From Thermoguttaceae bacterium (GTDB lineage: Bacteria; Planctomycetota; Planctomycetia; Pirellulales; Thermoguttaceae), in NCBI GenBank assembly GCA_017557195.1, contig JAFZAL010000030.1, forward strand, positions 1-48,216: a stretch of DNA of 48,216 nt, in the 5' to 3' direction. The notes below the pieces were generated by a model. It was not told the origin of the DNA, made no database searches, and was given only the letters and a program-made list of their open reading frames with translations. Below, one piece after another: positions 16,643-24,972 of this stretch (the stretch's first letter is position 1; the number at the start of each line of letters is the position of its first letter). Position numbers and translations under genes: made by a program.

Positions 16643-17431
16643 TTATTTCAGCTTCTGTTCAAAGAGCCATTCGGCGAATCCCGGCGTGTAGTAGACTTCC
16701 GTCCAGATGGCGTGTCCGCGTCCGGGCAGCTCCGTATACTTGACGTCGCAGCCGGCGGCTTTAAGCGCGGCGACGGCGCTGCGAGAGCGTTCTACCGGAA
16801 CGGCAGGGTCTTTATCGCCGTGGAAGAACCAGCCTTTGGCGTTTTTGAACTGGCAGATTTTCTCGTTGTCCGCGCCGCCGCAAAGCGGGACGTAAGCGGC
16901 AACCTCGTCCCCGCGTCGGCAGACGAAATCGCAGGTCCCGTATCCGCCCATCGACATCCCGGTTACGTACAGGCGGGACTTGTCAAGCGAGAATTCTTTT
17001 CGCAATTGGTCAACAACAGCCAGCAGGCAAGTCATGCTGTCAGACGGCGTAACGGGCGTTGTATGAGTTGTCCTTTCCGCCCAGTTCGTTTCGCACCAGC
17101 GTTTTCTTTCCGGACATTGGGGAGCGATCAGGAAAGCGGGATTCTTTACTCTGTTCTCGCCGTAGATAAGCGTCAGAACCTGAGGATGGAAAAGCTGCTT
17201 GATGTTGTCGTCGCCGCGTTCGCCCGCTCCGTGAAGGAAAATAATCAGCGGATAGGACTTGTTCGGATCGTAGTTGTCCGGCTTAAACAGACGGTACGGC
17301 AACTTTGCGCCGTCGGGAGCTTGATAAACTCGCGCCTCGGAATTGGCGATTAACGCCGAATAATCTTCCGCCGCGTTACAGGTTGTTACAAGTGTCATGG
17401 CTAATAAAGCAAAGGGAATGAGGTGTTTCAT
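16643..17431 (-). CDS. Secreted alpha/beta-hydrolase (carboxylesterase/PHB-depolymerase-like)
   Basis: 262 aa with a signal peptide (1-20, ...TCNA/AED). It is an alpha/beta-hydrolase with an FLHGAGERG oxyanion segment, nucleophile elbow GMSMGGYG, acid loop HGDKDPAVP and catalytic His in GRGHAIW. Such exported enzymes in carbohydrate-degrading bacteria are often acetyl or feruloyl esterases acting on decorated polysaccharides; the substrate here is not determinable. It lies downstream of, and on the same strand as, the DUF4091 and Gfo/Idh genes, separated by a repeat array, and probably belongs to the same polysaccharide-use group. Confidence 0.8.
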   Translation of the reverse strand: MKHLIPFALLAMTLVTTCNAAEDYSALIANSEARVYQAPDGAKLPYRLFKPDNYDPNKSYPLIIFLHGAGERGDDNIKQLFHPQVLTLIYGENRVKNPAFLIAPQCPERKRWCETNWAERTTHTTPVTPSDSMTCLLAVVDQLRKEFSLDKSRLYVTGMSMGGYGTCDFVCRRGDEVAAYVPLCGGADNEKICQFKNAKGWFFHGDKDPAVPVERSRSAVAALKAAGCDVKYTELPGRGHAIWTEVYYTPGFAEWLFEQKLK

Positions 17432-17460
17432 GGGTCTGAGGTAAATTGGTTAAGGGTTAA

Positions 17461-17539
17461 GAGCGCTTAGTGCATAGTACTTAGTGCATAGGACGCAAGC
17501 GCTCATCCCTATGCACTATGCACTACGCACTATGCACTA
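17461..17539. repeat. Heptamer array element 5 (TAGTGCA words, core GACGCAAGCGCTC)
   Basis: TTAGTGCA-type heptads lie on the left and their inverted counterparts (TGCACTA) on the right, around GGACGCAAGCGCTC. An extra GAGCGC/GCGCTC pair brackets the left arm. The first TAG of the right arm, read on the minus strand, is the stop codon of the DUF4091 gene. Confidence 0.75.
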
Positions 17540-20482
17540 ATTATTCGACAATTCTTCAATCGCCTCGGCGACAGCGGCGCGGCGCTGGTAAATCGCGTCT
17601 GGCGAGAAGTTGAACGTCGTCCAGTTGGACGTGATTTCCTCTGGAACTTCCAGCAGGGATTCGTATTTCTGACGCTGTTCAGGCGCAAGATTTTTGGCTT
17701 CAGCGAGTTTCGATTTGAGAATCTGTAACATCTCAAAATCTTCAATTCCTTCCCGGAGCGATTCAAACCGGATAGACGGAACCGGGTCGTCAAAGTTCGG
17801 TTCGGAACTGGGCGTCTGGCACGACAGCGGCGGATAGAAGAATCGGCCGTCGCCGTTGCCCCAGAAACGTTTCGTTCCCGGCGGAAGCGCGCCGTCGGTA
17901 ACGTAACTCATCGGGGCAAGGTACGGGTTTTGCGGCGCGTTCGGATCCGGAAACGCTGAGTTAGACGTCCAGTAATTTGTCTGCCAGACGAGAACGCCGG
18001 TGATGTCGTATTTCCAGGTTTGCCACAGCCACGTTCTCATTTCGACGGCGGCGTGGTCGATGAACTCTGTACAGTACGGCGCGTGCGGCCAGCAGCAGAC
18101 GTACGTCCAGAATCGCGCGCCTTTGTCTTTCAGCGGCTGCGCCAATTCGTGATTGTAATTCGGCGTAACAGGGCACCAGACGTCAATCTTGCCGAGGTTT
18201 TCCTTTTCTGCTTCGTCAGCCGCTGGCTCTTCCGTAATCATATTCGGAATTTCCGGCGCGTAGCGCTTGATTCGATTCATGCCGTTGCGAACGAACTCGT
18301 AGTCCTTTTCAGCTGGCTCGTCAAACCAGTACGTATAACACATGTTGAGCCAGCCTTTTTCTTTGAAATGATTTTGCAGCTGAACGACCTGGCTTTTGAA
18401 CATCGCCTTGTACTGAGGAGTATCTTCTCCAAAGCCCTTGATTTGCGGTTCCCAACGCTGCTGGAACGTGCCGCCGCCCATGCCTTGAATGTGCAAAATC
18501 ATTCCGGTGAAATGGTATTTCTCAATCGCGTTCGCCAAGGCAGGGTCAAATTTCGAGAAGTCGATTTCCGCGTGAGAGTTCTCCGGATTTTCCTCGTCGA
18601 CGACAAATCGCACATTGAACGGGTCAAGCGGAACCGGATTGTACGGGCTGATTCTGTATCGACTTAAGAGCTTGAAATACTTGTCCAGAATAACGCGTTT
18701 ATCGGCTTCCGATTTAACGCCGTGGTATTGCCAGGCGAAGTTCGAGTGGAATCCAAACGCCGTTTCAACGGTGTTGAATTTAGGAAGAGCAAATCCCCAG
18801 ACGCGAAGCGTAACAGGAACGTTCGCTGTCTGCGTCTGTCCGTTAGCGGTCAGAGTCAGCGCGACGTTTGTTTTATACGTTCCCGCCGGCGTTCCTGCTG
18901 GGACGTAGATGGTAATCCAAATCGGACAGTTCTTCCCGGCGTTGGCGGTTAGTTCGTCCGGCAGAGGCGGCAAGGCGTCCGGCCAGAAGTCTCGAACTCC
19001 CGTTGAGTCCGTCGGGTGTGAAACGTAATGATAATAGACGCTTCTCAATTCGACGTTGGACGCGGGAATCGAGTTCTTGCCGTCGGCAGACTTCAAATCG
19101 CCCGTTACCTTGGCAGAGATTTTCGTTTCAACGTCTGGTCGAACGACCAGTTGCGCGGACTCGTAATCGTTCCCGGCGGCGGAAAGGGAGATACCCTTCG
19201 ATTCTGGCGCTTTAGACGCCTTTGGGGCTTTTCGAGTCAGCGGGATTTTATGCATTGCATCCGCCCACCAGATTGGAGTGGAAACGTCAGCGTTGAGTCG
19301 CCAGCCGTAATCTTCGCGATAGAAGTCCGGGACGTAATACGAACATCGCAAAACGCTCGTCTTGTCGGCGCCGGACTCGTCTTTCCAGTTGACTGTAATG
19401 TCACAGAATTGCTGTCCCGGTTTGTCTTGAGGAAGAACGTACTGAAAATTCTCCGGATAGCCGCCGTCTCCGGAAACGAGTTCCCAGAAATGCGTTTTGC
19501 CGACAACGTCTAAACTGTCCGGCTGATTGACTTGAACGTCCCCGCCTTTTATGTTGGCAGTAAAGCGGAATCGATGAAGCTGCAAGACTGTGTTGCCGTT
19601 GGAGTTGTCTGGAACGAAACGAATCCAGACGCTTTTGGCGTCGAGACCGTCCGCCGAACCGTTGGCTGTTCCGGTTTGCGTCAGTTCCGCCAGCGGCTGC
19701 CAGTTCTCGCCGTCAACCGAGAACTGAATCGCGAGCTTGCCGCTGACGTAGTACTCGCTATTTGCTTCCAGCTGAACGTTTTTGAACGATTTGTTACAGG
19801 GCGAGTTGAACTTATAGACGACTTCCGAATGAGGGCCGAAACACCATCGGTTGGTATTGAACCCCGCCGTCCAGCTTTGCAGAGCCGGAGAGCAGGAACC
19901 GCCGACTTTGTCAAACGCGGTCGTAAAACTGTACGTTCCCGAAACGGGGTTGAACGTTTCGTTATCCGTCATGTTGAGGTCGCCCGTCCGGATTGTTACA
20001 GGAAGAATCTCCGCCTCGGCGAACTGGAACGTCGCGTTGGCTTCCCATTGTCCAAGACGAAGGACGTCGTTTTTCGCGTCCGGACGAATCGGGAAAATAA
20101 TCGTATACGTTTTCCATTCCGGGGTAAACATGAAATCCTTGTTACAGAATCGCGGACCTGTCATGCCGCCGTGCCCGGCTCCGAGCGTTCGCGCCTTGAA
20201 TCGGAACAGCCCCAAGCCGCCTTTGGACGCCTGACGAAGCTGGTCGAACGGGAAATCAGAATAAATCCAGGACGACGAGCCGGAACCTTTTCCGACCAAC
20301 TGTAACACAGCGCCTTCGACGCCGTCAACATGGGGAAGAACTTCGCCTTCCCCGCCGTCGGATAACTTCCATGAGGAATCAGAAAAATCAAATTTCATTC
20401 GCCCTCCGTCGAGCGTCGCGGATTCCGCAAAGGCGCTGACGTTAAACAGGACGAAGACGATTAATAGTATTATGCGTTTCAT
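17537..20482 (-). CDS. Secreted DUF4091 / GH123-like glycoside hydrolase
   Basis: A 981-aa exported protein; residues 1-20 form a signal peptide (MKRIILLIVF...). The first 350 or so residues are beta-sandwich-like with discoidin or carbohydrate-binding character. The C-terminal half is a TIM-barrel-like domain with DUF4091 features: PAGTPAGTYKTNV before it, IDVWCPVTPNYNHEL, and PSIRFESLREGIEDFEMLQIL at its end. DUF4091 is related to GH123-type enzymes (beta-N-acetylgalactosaminidase); activity on an amino-sugar glycan is inference. The start at 20482 is chosen because the longer frame to 20629 reads through repeats and lacks a signal peptide at its start. The TAG stop coincides with the first heptad of the array behind it. 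Confidence 0.8.
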   Translation of the reverse strand: MKRIILLIVFVLFNVSAFAESATLDGGRMKFDFSDSSWKLSDGGEGEVLPHVDGVEGAVLQLVGKGSGSSSWIYSDFPFDQLRQASKGGLGLFRFKARTLGAGHGGMTGPRFCNKDFMFTPEWKTYTIIFPIRPDAKNDVLRLGQWEANATFQFAEAEILPVTIRTGDLNMTDNETFNPVSGTYSFTTAFDKVGGSCSPALQSWTAGFNTNRWCFGPHSEVVYKFNSPCNKSFKNVQLEANSEYYVSGKLAIQFSVDGENWQPLAELTQTGTANGSADGLDAKSVWIRFVPDNSNGNTVLQLHRFRFTANIKGGDVQVNQPDSLDVVGKTHFWELVSGDGGYPENFQYVLPQDKPGQQFCDITVNWKDESGADKTSVLRCSYYVPDFYREDYGWRLNADVSTPIWWADAMHKIPLTRKAPKASKAPESKGISLSAAGNDYESAQLVVRPDVETKISAKVTGDLKSADGKNSIPASNVELRSVYYHYVSHPTDSTGVRDFWPDALPPLPDELTANAGKNCPIWITIYVPAGTPAGTYKTNVALTLTANGQTQTANVPVTLRVWGFALPKFNTVETAFGFHSNFAWQYHGVKSEADKRVILDKYFKLLSRYRISPYNPVPLDPFNVRFVVDEENPENSHAEIDFSKFDPALANAIEKYHFTGMILHIQGMGGGTFQQRWEPQIKGFGEDTPQYKAMFKSQVVQLQNHFKEKGWLNMCYTYWFDEPAEKDYEFVRNGMNRIKRYAPEIPNMITEEPAADEAEKENLGKIDVWCPVTPNYNHELAQPLKDKGARFWTYVCCWPHAPYCTEFIDHAAVEMRTWLWQTWKYDITGVLVWQTNYWTSNSAFPDPNAPQNPYLAPMSYVTDGALPPGTKRFWGNGDGRFFYPPLSCQTPSSEPNFDDPVPSIRFESLREGIEDFEMLQILKSKLAEAKNLAPEQRQKYESLLEVPEEITSNWTTFNFSPDAIYQRRAAVAEAIEELSNN

Positions 20483-20488
20483 GGTATT

Positions 20489-20513
20489 AAGTTGCGAGTT
20501 GCGAGTTACGAGT
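20489..20513. repeat. Short heptamer array 6 (GTTGCGA words)
   Basis: Three GTTGCGA/GTTACGA heptads directly upstream of the DUF4091 start, followed by AAATGCAAGCGACC, a diverged core. Confidence 0.5.
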
Positions 20514-20554
20514 AAATGCAAGCGACCAACGGGAGCGGTTATCGGCAAACGCGC

Positions 20555-20677
20555 GGGTGCGAAGCCGCACGGGCAGAAGGAAAAGGTTTTACCTCCGAAC
20601 AAGCCGGTTTCGGCGCTCCCCACATCCAATCAGGTACCGACCTTGTCGGCGCGGACTGGGAGCGGCGCCTCGCCGCT
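20555..20677 (+). repeat. Dispersed element, intergenic copy A (98-bp unit plus hairpin)
   Basis: Bases 20555-20652 match 32386-32483, which lie inside the glycoside-hydrolase-like gene, at 94 of 98 positions with no gap. Directly after the unit a 7-bp hairpin AGCGGCG-CCT-CGCCGCT (20661-20677) supplies the CTA that is the TAG stop of the Gfo/Idh gene on the minus strand. Parts of the element (AAGCCG, CGGGCAGAAGG, GCGGCGCCTC, in that order) recur at 36.7-36.8 kb. Confidence 0.75.
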
Positions 20678-21998
20678 AGAAGTTCCTCGTGATTCCCTGT
20701 TTGAACTGCGGGTAGTTTCCGTCGGCGTCCGGTTCGATGGGCGCGGGCGAGTCCAGTTCCAACGCGTCCAGATCTTTGACGAACTGGAATTCCGAATTCC
20801 AGGCGGTGTCGTAGGAAATCTCCTGACCGGATTCCAGAGCCATGCGTCCCATAACTCCCGCAAAGGCGGACTTGATGCCCTCGTCAACCTTGACGTTGGG
20901 CAGGTCTTCTCGAATAATGCGGAACAGACGGTTGTGCTCTTCCTGATAGGAATCGTTGCGCGGCTTTTCGGAACGCCAAACGATGTCGTTGTGATCTTCC
21001 GTAAATCCTTTGTAAATGCACGGGCTGGGATGCCCTTCGCCCAAAACCGCCATGCCTTTGGTTCCCTGAACGACGCATTTGAACGCCCACCACGTTCCGG
21101 GAATCTGTCGCTGCTGAACGACCATTCGCACGCCGTCTTTGAAGTGGTATTCCACCGTAGAATGGTCGTAAGCCTGGTCTTTAATTGTGCGAACGGAACG
21201 TCCGCAGACGCCCTGGCACCAAACCGGCCAGTCGTTCTTCGACCAGCAGCCGATGTCGATGTTGTGAATCATCCAGTCGATAATCGGGCTGCCCGCCACC
21301 CACGTAAAGCTGTTGAAATTGAGAAGCTGGTTTTGCAGCGTCGATTTGTTGGGATCGTAATTATACGGGACTTCTTCCTGGCAGCGATAGACGAAAATGC
21401 CGGTGATGTCGCCGATAGCGCCGTTGTGAATCTGGTCGACGCAGTCTTCGGTTCGGAAATATTTGCGGTTGTTCAGCCCCGTCATGACTTTGAGCCCCTT
21501 CTGCTGGGCGATTTCCCACGACTTGGCAACGTGCTTGATGCCGGGCGTGTCGACGGCAAACGACTTTTCCAGAAAGACGTGAATTCCCCGTTCGACCGCG
21601 TAACGGAAATGAATGTGACGAAACGCCGTTGGCGTGGTCAGAATAACGACGTCTCCGGGATTGAGGGCGTCAATGCACGCCTTGTATCCGTGCAAACCGT
21701 GAAATCTGGCTACGGTGTTGGGGTCTTTGTTTTTCAGCCTGTCCGGGCGGGCTTCCACAACGCGCTGAAGCAGACGTTCCGTTTTGAACTCGAAGGCGTC
21801 CGCCATGGAAACCAGCTCGACGGGACCTTCGGTGCTGAGAGCTTGTAACAGCGCGCCCGACCCGCGGCTACCGCAGCCGACAATGCCAACGTGAATGGTG
21901 TTGTTTTCAGCCGCATGAACGGCGGGAATGGTAAATGTGGACGCAACTGCCGCGGCGGCAGCTGTTCCTTTGAGGAATTGACGGCGGGTTGTAGACAT
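20676..21998 (-). CDS. TAT-exported Gfo/Idh/MocA-family oxidoreductase
   Basis: A 440-aa NAD(P)-dependent oxidoreductase. The N-terminus is a twin-arginine signal (TTRRQFLKG, then an Ala-rich stretch ending VHA). Rossmann motif VGIVGCGSRGSG follows, then the family's EKSFAVDTPGIK in the EKP position and a C-terminal alpha/beta domain. Planctomycetes carry many TAT-exported members acting on periplasmic sugars or inositols; the substrate is unknown. The start at 21998 has GGAG 8 nt upstream and gives the proper TAT signal; the frame to 22070 runs into the upstream gene. A decayed copy of this gene's 5' end lies at 28.1 kb, downstream of the third SLOG-TM gene, mirroring the arrangement here. 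Confidence 0.9.
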   Translation of the reverse strand: MSTTRRQFLKGTAAAAAVASTFTIPAVHAAENNTIHVGIVGCGSRGSGALLQALSTEGPVELVSMADAFEFKTERLLQRVVEARPDRLKNKDPNTVARFHGLHGYKACIDALNPGDVVILTTPTAFRHIHFRYAVERGIHVFLEKSFAVDTPGIKHVAKSWEIAQQKGLKVMTGLNNRKYFRTEDCVDQIHNGAIGDITGIFVYRCQEEVPYNYDPNKSTLQNQLLNFNSFTWVAGSPIIDWMIHNIDIGCWSKNDWPVWCQGVCGRSVRTIKDQAYDHSTVEYHFKDGVRMVVQQRQIPGTWWAFKCVVQGTKGMAVLGEGHPSPCIYKGFTEDHNDIVWRSEKPRNDSYQEEHNRLFRIIREDLPNVKVDEGIKSAFAGVMGRMALESGQEISYDTAWNSEFQFVKDLDALELDSPAPIEPDADGNYPQFKQGITRNF

Positions 21999-22069
21999 GA
22001 TAATTCTCCGTTGGGTTAAGGGGTGTGGTTTATGTATGCTGTGATTATGATTGTGTAATTTATATTCCA

Positions 22070-24721
22070 TTATTTTGGCGGCTTTAAGTCTCGATCATTA
22101 ACATCAAGCAGCCAGTCGATGCGTTTTGTCAAAAATTCTTCGCCAAGTTTTAAAAGAACTTCTTGGCATTCTTTAACGATGAAAATCTTTGGATCATTTT
22201 GATTGTTTTTTTCATTGTTTTTTAATTTTTGCAGCTTACTCATCTTGTTTTTACACAAATTGTTAAGTTCGCCTTCAATTTTTTTAATATATTCATCCGG
22301 AATTGCTGCAATTTGCTGGACTTCAGGTTTTTGCTGCGTTTCCGGCTCTTGCTCTTTGGTTTTTCCAAAAAATAGAATTAATGACCACAAGAAATTCCAG
22401 ATTCTTTTGTAAATCGGAACCTTGGATTTCTTGACAGGCTCCGCCGTTGTCGTTGTCGGTTGTGTTGGAAGATTGATATTTTTAAGGATTGATTTGATAT
22501 CAGATTCCTGAATCATACAATTATTGATTTTGTTAATAAGGTCTGAATAATACGAATCACGATATGTGGTTATGTCCTGTAACAGTTTTTTCTTGTTTGG
22601 ATTAAGCAATAAATTAATATTGGTGTGTGCATTATTAAATGAATATAGAAGCTGGAATAAGATTTTACGTTCTTTGTCAAACATTTCCATCCTCAGAAAT
22701 GCAAACGCGATTAATACGAAAGAAATGATCAAACTTCGTATTAAAATGAATTCTTCGTTTTTGCTCACGGAGCTTATGAACGGGAAAATATAGTCCTGTT
22801 CCAGACAGCCGAGTTGAGATTGCGAACAGAGTTTGCTTAATCTGTGAGATTCATAAAAACCGCCAAAGCAACTCAAAACTATATAAACGAGTAATATGAT
22901 TTTGATCCAGTCAAATTTTCGAATCCATTGACCCAATTCTTTAATAATGTTATTTCGTTTGAACCAGGGACGAGACAAACCATATAACCATTTGCATATT
23001 ATGAAAAAGATAATTGTACCAGCAAAAGCCAGAAAACAGAACCAAAGGAGTCCCCCGTTGTATTTATGAGAAAGAAAGAAAAACACAATGAAGAAGAGCG
23101 TTACAACAGACCAGAGAAAAACGCCGACTTTGGAAATGAATTCCAGTGCGCTCCATCCTGATTTGTTGATTCGTTGACGATATTTGTCAGCGCTCTTTTT
23201 AATCCAGCGTTTATCCAGATATCTTATGCGTTTTTTGAATGGTTTCAGATCTTTAACATAAAAGCTGGCGCGATCAAATGGAATTGATGAATAAATTCCA
23301 ATTATTGCCGCTGTCAGCCAATCTGGAACCTGCATTGACAGAAAAGTTTTTTTACAAATACGGTCTTTAATTCCAGCGCATTTCAAATATGCCAGAATCT
23401 TTAAATAGTCAGATAAAGTTTGACAATGATGATATTTTTTATGCCAAAAACTCCAATAGTGCACCCATGTACATCGAATAATAAGAATCAACGGCGGTAA
23501 CAAAGCTATAATTAAAATCCAGAAAACTGTACAAATGAAATTTGCTTTAGATATTTTGAAAAAATAAAAAAAGACATAGGTCTTTTTTAGCTTGTTTTCA
23601 ATTTTTGATTTGATTACATCGTTAGATATTGTGGTTTGGATTTTGATCGGATTATATTTGTAAGTTAATACTTTATCGCAAAAAACATTATAATTGTCTC
23701 CAGTGGCGCAATAACGCGCCAATTGGAATACGCTCGCTCCAAAACTGTTGATACATGCGCTGTTTACGTAAACGATTAAAGCATTGCATATAGAAATCAG
23801 TAAAAAAGCAAAGCAGAAATAATTAGTATTAAGCTTCATCTTTTTCTTGCAAAGATTAGCTAACTGTTGATAATAATTGGAGATTTTGAACAGTTGCCTG
23901 GTAGAGTTATCCTTCGTACGAAAAGGATGTTCTTCATTGCTGTTTACGTCTTCTTTAAGCTCCTGACTAACGTTGTTAATTATTTTAAGATTGTCCAGAT
24001 CATTTTTATTGAAAAGGGTTTTAATTAACTTGGAGGGAGATTTAACTCTATTTTTAGAATAATGATTTCTGCTATTGTAGAAAAAAACCGGTAAATAAGG
24101 ATTGTTTTGAGTCTCCTGACTTTCAGGTTGAATTTGTAATATGGAATTCAACGTATGATCATTAAACCTGTAAAGCAAACCGCGAAGATAATCTTTGATC
24201 GCGTCAATATTGCTCTTTTGACTGTCTTCATTGTTTTCTCTTTGCCAGAAAATAATTGTTAAATGAGAGTTAATACTTCTTTGACCTGATGAATTCGTAT
24301 TGTTGGCTGTTTTTTTCTGATGTTGTGAAATCAGTTCCGTTTGATCTTGAAATCTAACATAAAAAAACGGATTGGCATCTTTATGACGGATTCTTTTTGA
24401 TGATTGTTTAACAGAGTCAATCGTTTCAAGGACTATTTCGCCTGTTCTGCCTGACTTATCTGCCACAATTATTATTGGCACTTCTTTCTTCCATTTCCAA
24501 TTTTTAATTAAAGCTTCCAGATACGCTCTAAGCGTTTTTTCCTCGCTTGCCTTTAAACTTTTAGGTCCAAAAATTGAAATAACGTACGGGAAAACGGGGG
24601 TTTTAACGCCCTTGTTATTTGTATTCCAACAGAAGTTATACGGCGGTTCATTAATAAAACTGTCGTAATCAGATGTTTGCGTATTAGTAGAATCGTTTAT
24701 ATTAGAAACTTCAGTTGACAT
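22070..24721 (-). CDS. SLOG-like/multi-TM membrane protein, paralogue 1 (divergent)
   Basis: 883 aa and the most diverged of the three tandem paralogues. The N-terminal domain keeps FPYVISIFG, an IVADKSGRTGE segment and SHLTIIFWQ in the order of the SLOG fold. It has lost the GH of the glycine motif (FGPKSL) and the LPLP strand, so nucleotide binding may be altered. About six membrane helices follow, with WHKKYHHCQTLSDYLKILAYL between helix 2 and the VPDWLTAAI segment as in the paralogues. The C-terminus ends LGEEFLTKRIDWLLDVNDRDL, the shared terminal motif. There is no Shine-Dalgarno; the promoter lies at 24826-24854. The Gfo/Idh gene starts 71 nt downstream on the same strand. Membership is sure; function is unknown. 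Confidence 0.75.
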   Translation of the reverse strand: MSTEVSNINDSTNTQTSDYDSFINEPPYNFCWNTNNKGVKTPVFPYVISIFGPKSLKASEEKTLRAYLEALIKNWKWKKEVPIIIVADKSGRTGEIVLETIDSVKQSSKRIRHKDANPFFYVRFQDQTELISQHQKKTANNTNSSGQRSINSHLTIIFWQRENNEDSQKSNIDAIKDYLRGLLYRFNDHTLNSILQIQPESQETQNNPYLPVFFYNSRNHYSKNRVKSPSKLIKTLFNKNDLDNLKIINNVSQELKEDVNSNEEHPFRTKDNSTRQLFKISNYYQQLANLCKKKMKLNTNYFCFAFLLISICNALIVYVNSACINSFGASVFQLARYCATGDNYNVFCDKVLTYKYNPIKIQTTISNDVIKSKIENKLKKTYVFFYFFKISKANFICTVFWILIIALLPPLILIIRCTWVHYWSFWHKKYHHCQTLSDYLKILAYLKCAGIKDRICKKTFLSMQVPDWLTAAIIGIYSSIPFDRASFYVKDLKPFKKRIRYLDKRWIKKSADKYRQRINKSGWSALEFISKVGVFLWSVVTLFFIVFFFLSHKYNGGLLWFCFLAFAGTIIFFIICKWLYGLSRPWFKRNNIIKELGQWIRKFDWIKIILLVYIVLSCFGGFYESHRLSKLCSQSQLGCLEQDYIFPFISSVSKNEEFILIRSLIISFVLIAFAFLRMEMFDKERKILFQLLYSFNNAHTNINLLLNPNKKKLLQDITTYRDSYYSDLINKINNCMIQESDIKSILKNINLPTQPTTTTAEPVKKSKVPIYKRIWNFLWSLILFFGKTKEQEPETQQKPEVQQIAAIPDEYIKKIEGELNNLCKNKMSKLQKLKNNEKNNQNDPKIFIVKECQEVLLKLGEEFLTKRIDWLLDVNDRDLKPPK

Positions 24722-24825
24722 AATAATATAGCTGGGGCTAGGGGGTGATTGTTGAATGTTTTGGAGAATGAAGAAGTCGCATTATTTCTTCTTTACCGTT
24801 TCCCAAATCTTCTAATAATATTTCT

Positions 24826-24854
24826 ATTATAAATCACTCAAATTCTATATGCAA
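24826..24854 (-). promoter_or_regulatory. Promoter of SLOG-TM paralogue 1
   Basis: Minus strand: TTGCAT and TATAAT with 17-nt spacing. Upstream is AAAATTTTTGTCTC, and downstream GATTTGGGAAAC (24798-24809). Both flanking boxes recur at the other two paralogues. Confidence 0.7.
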
Positions 24855-24928
24855 CCCCCGGGAGACAAAAATTTTGAGGGTTTCCAGATTTTTCTTATGG
24901 ACTTTGGAATGCAGAAAACGCGATAGGG

Positions 24929-24954
24929 GGAGCAGGAAAGAAAATCCCTGCTCC
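24929..24954 (-). terminator. Hairpin after SLOG-TM paralogue 2
   Basis: 8-bp stem GGAGCAGG/CCTGCTCC with a 10-nt loop, 18 nt after the stop codon. There is no T run. A similar GGAGCGGG hairpin follows paralogue 3. Confidence 0.5.
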
Positions 24955-24972
24955 TCACTTTTAATACAAACG

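Noticed and set aside
16058..17353. 431-codon open frame on the plus strand
   Set aside because: It lies antisense to rpmG and the esterase gene, both with clear family motifs. Its own translation resembles nothing and has no ribosome-binding site.
20483..20629. 49-residue N-terminal extension of the DUF4091 protein
   Set aside because: It would hide the signal peptide that begins at 20482 and is encoded by repeat DNA.
20472..21848. 458-codon plus-strand open frame
   Set aside because: Antisense to the Gfo/Idh gene; its start reads through repeat DNA.
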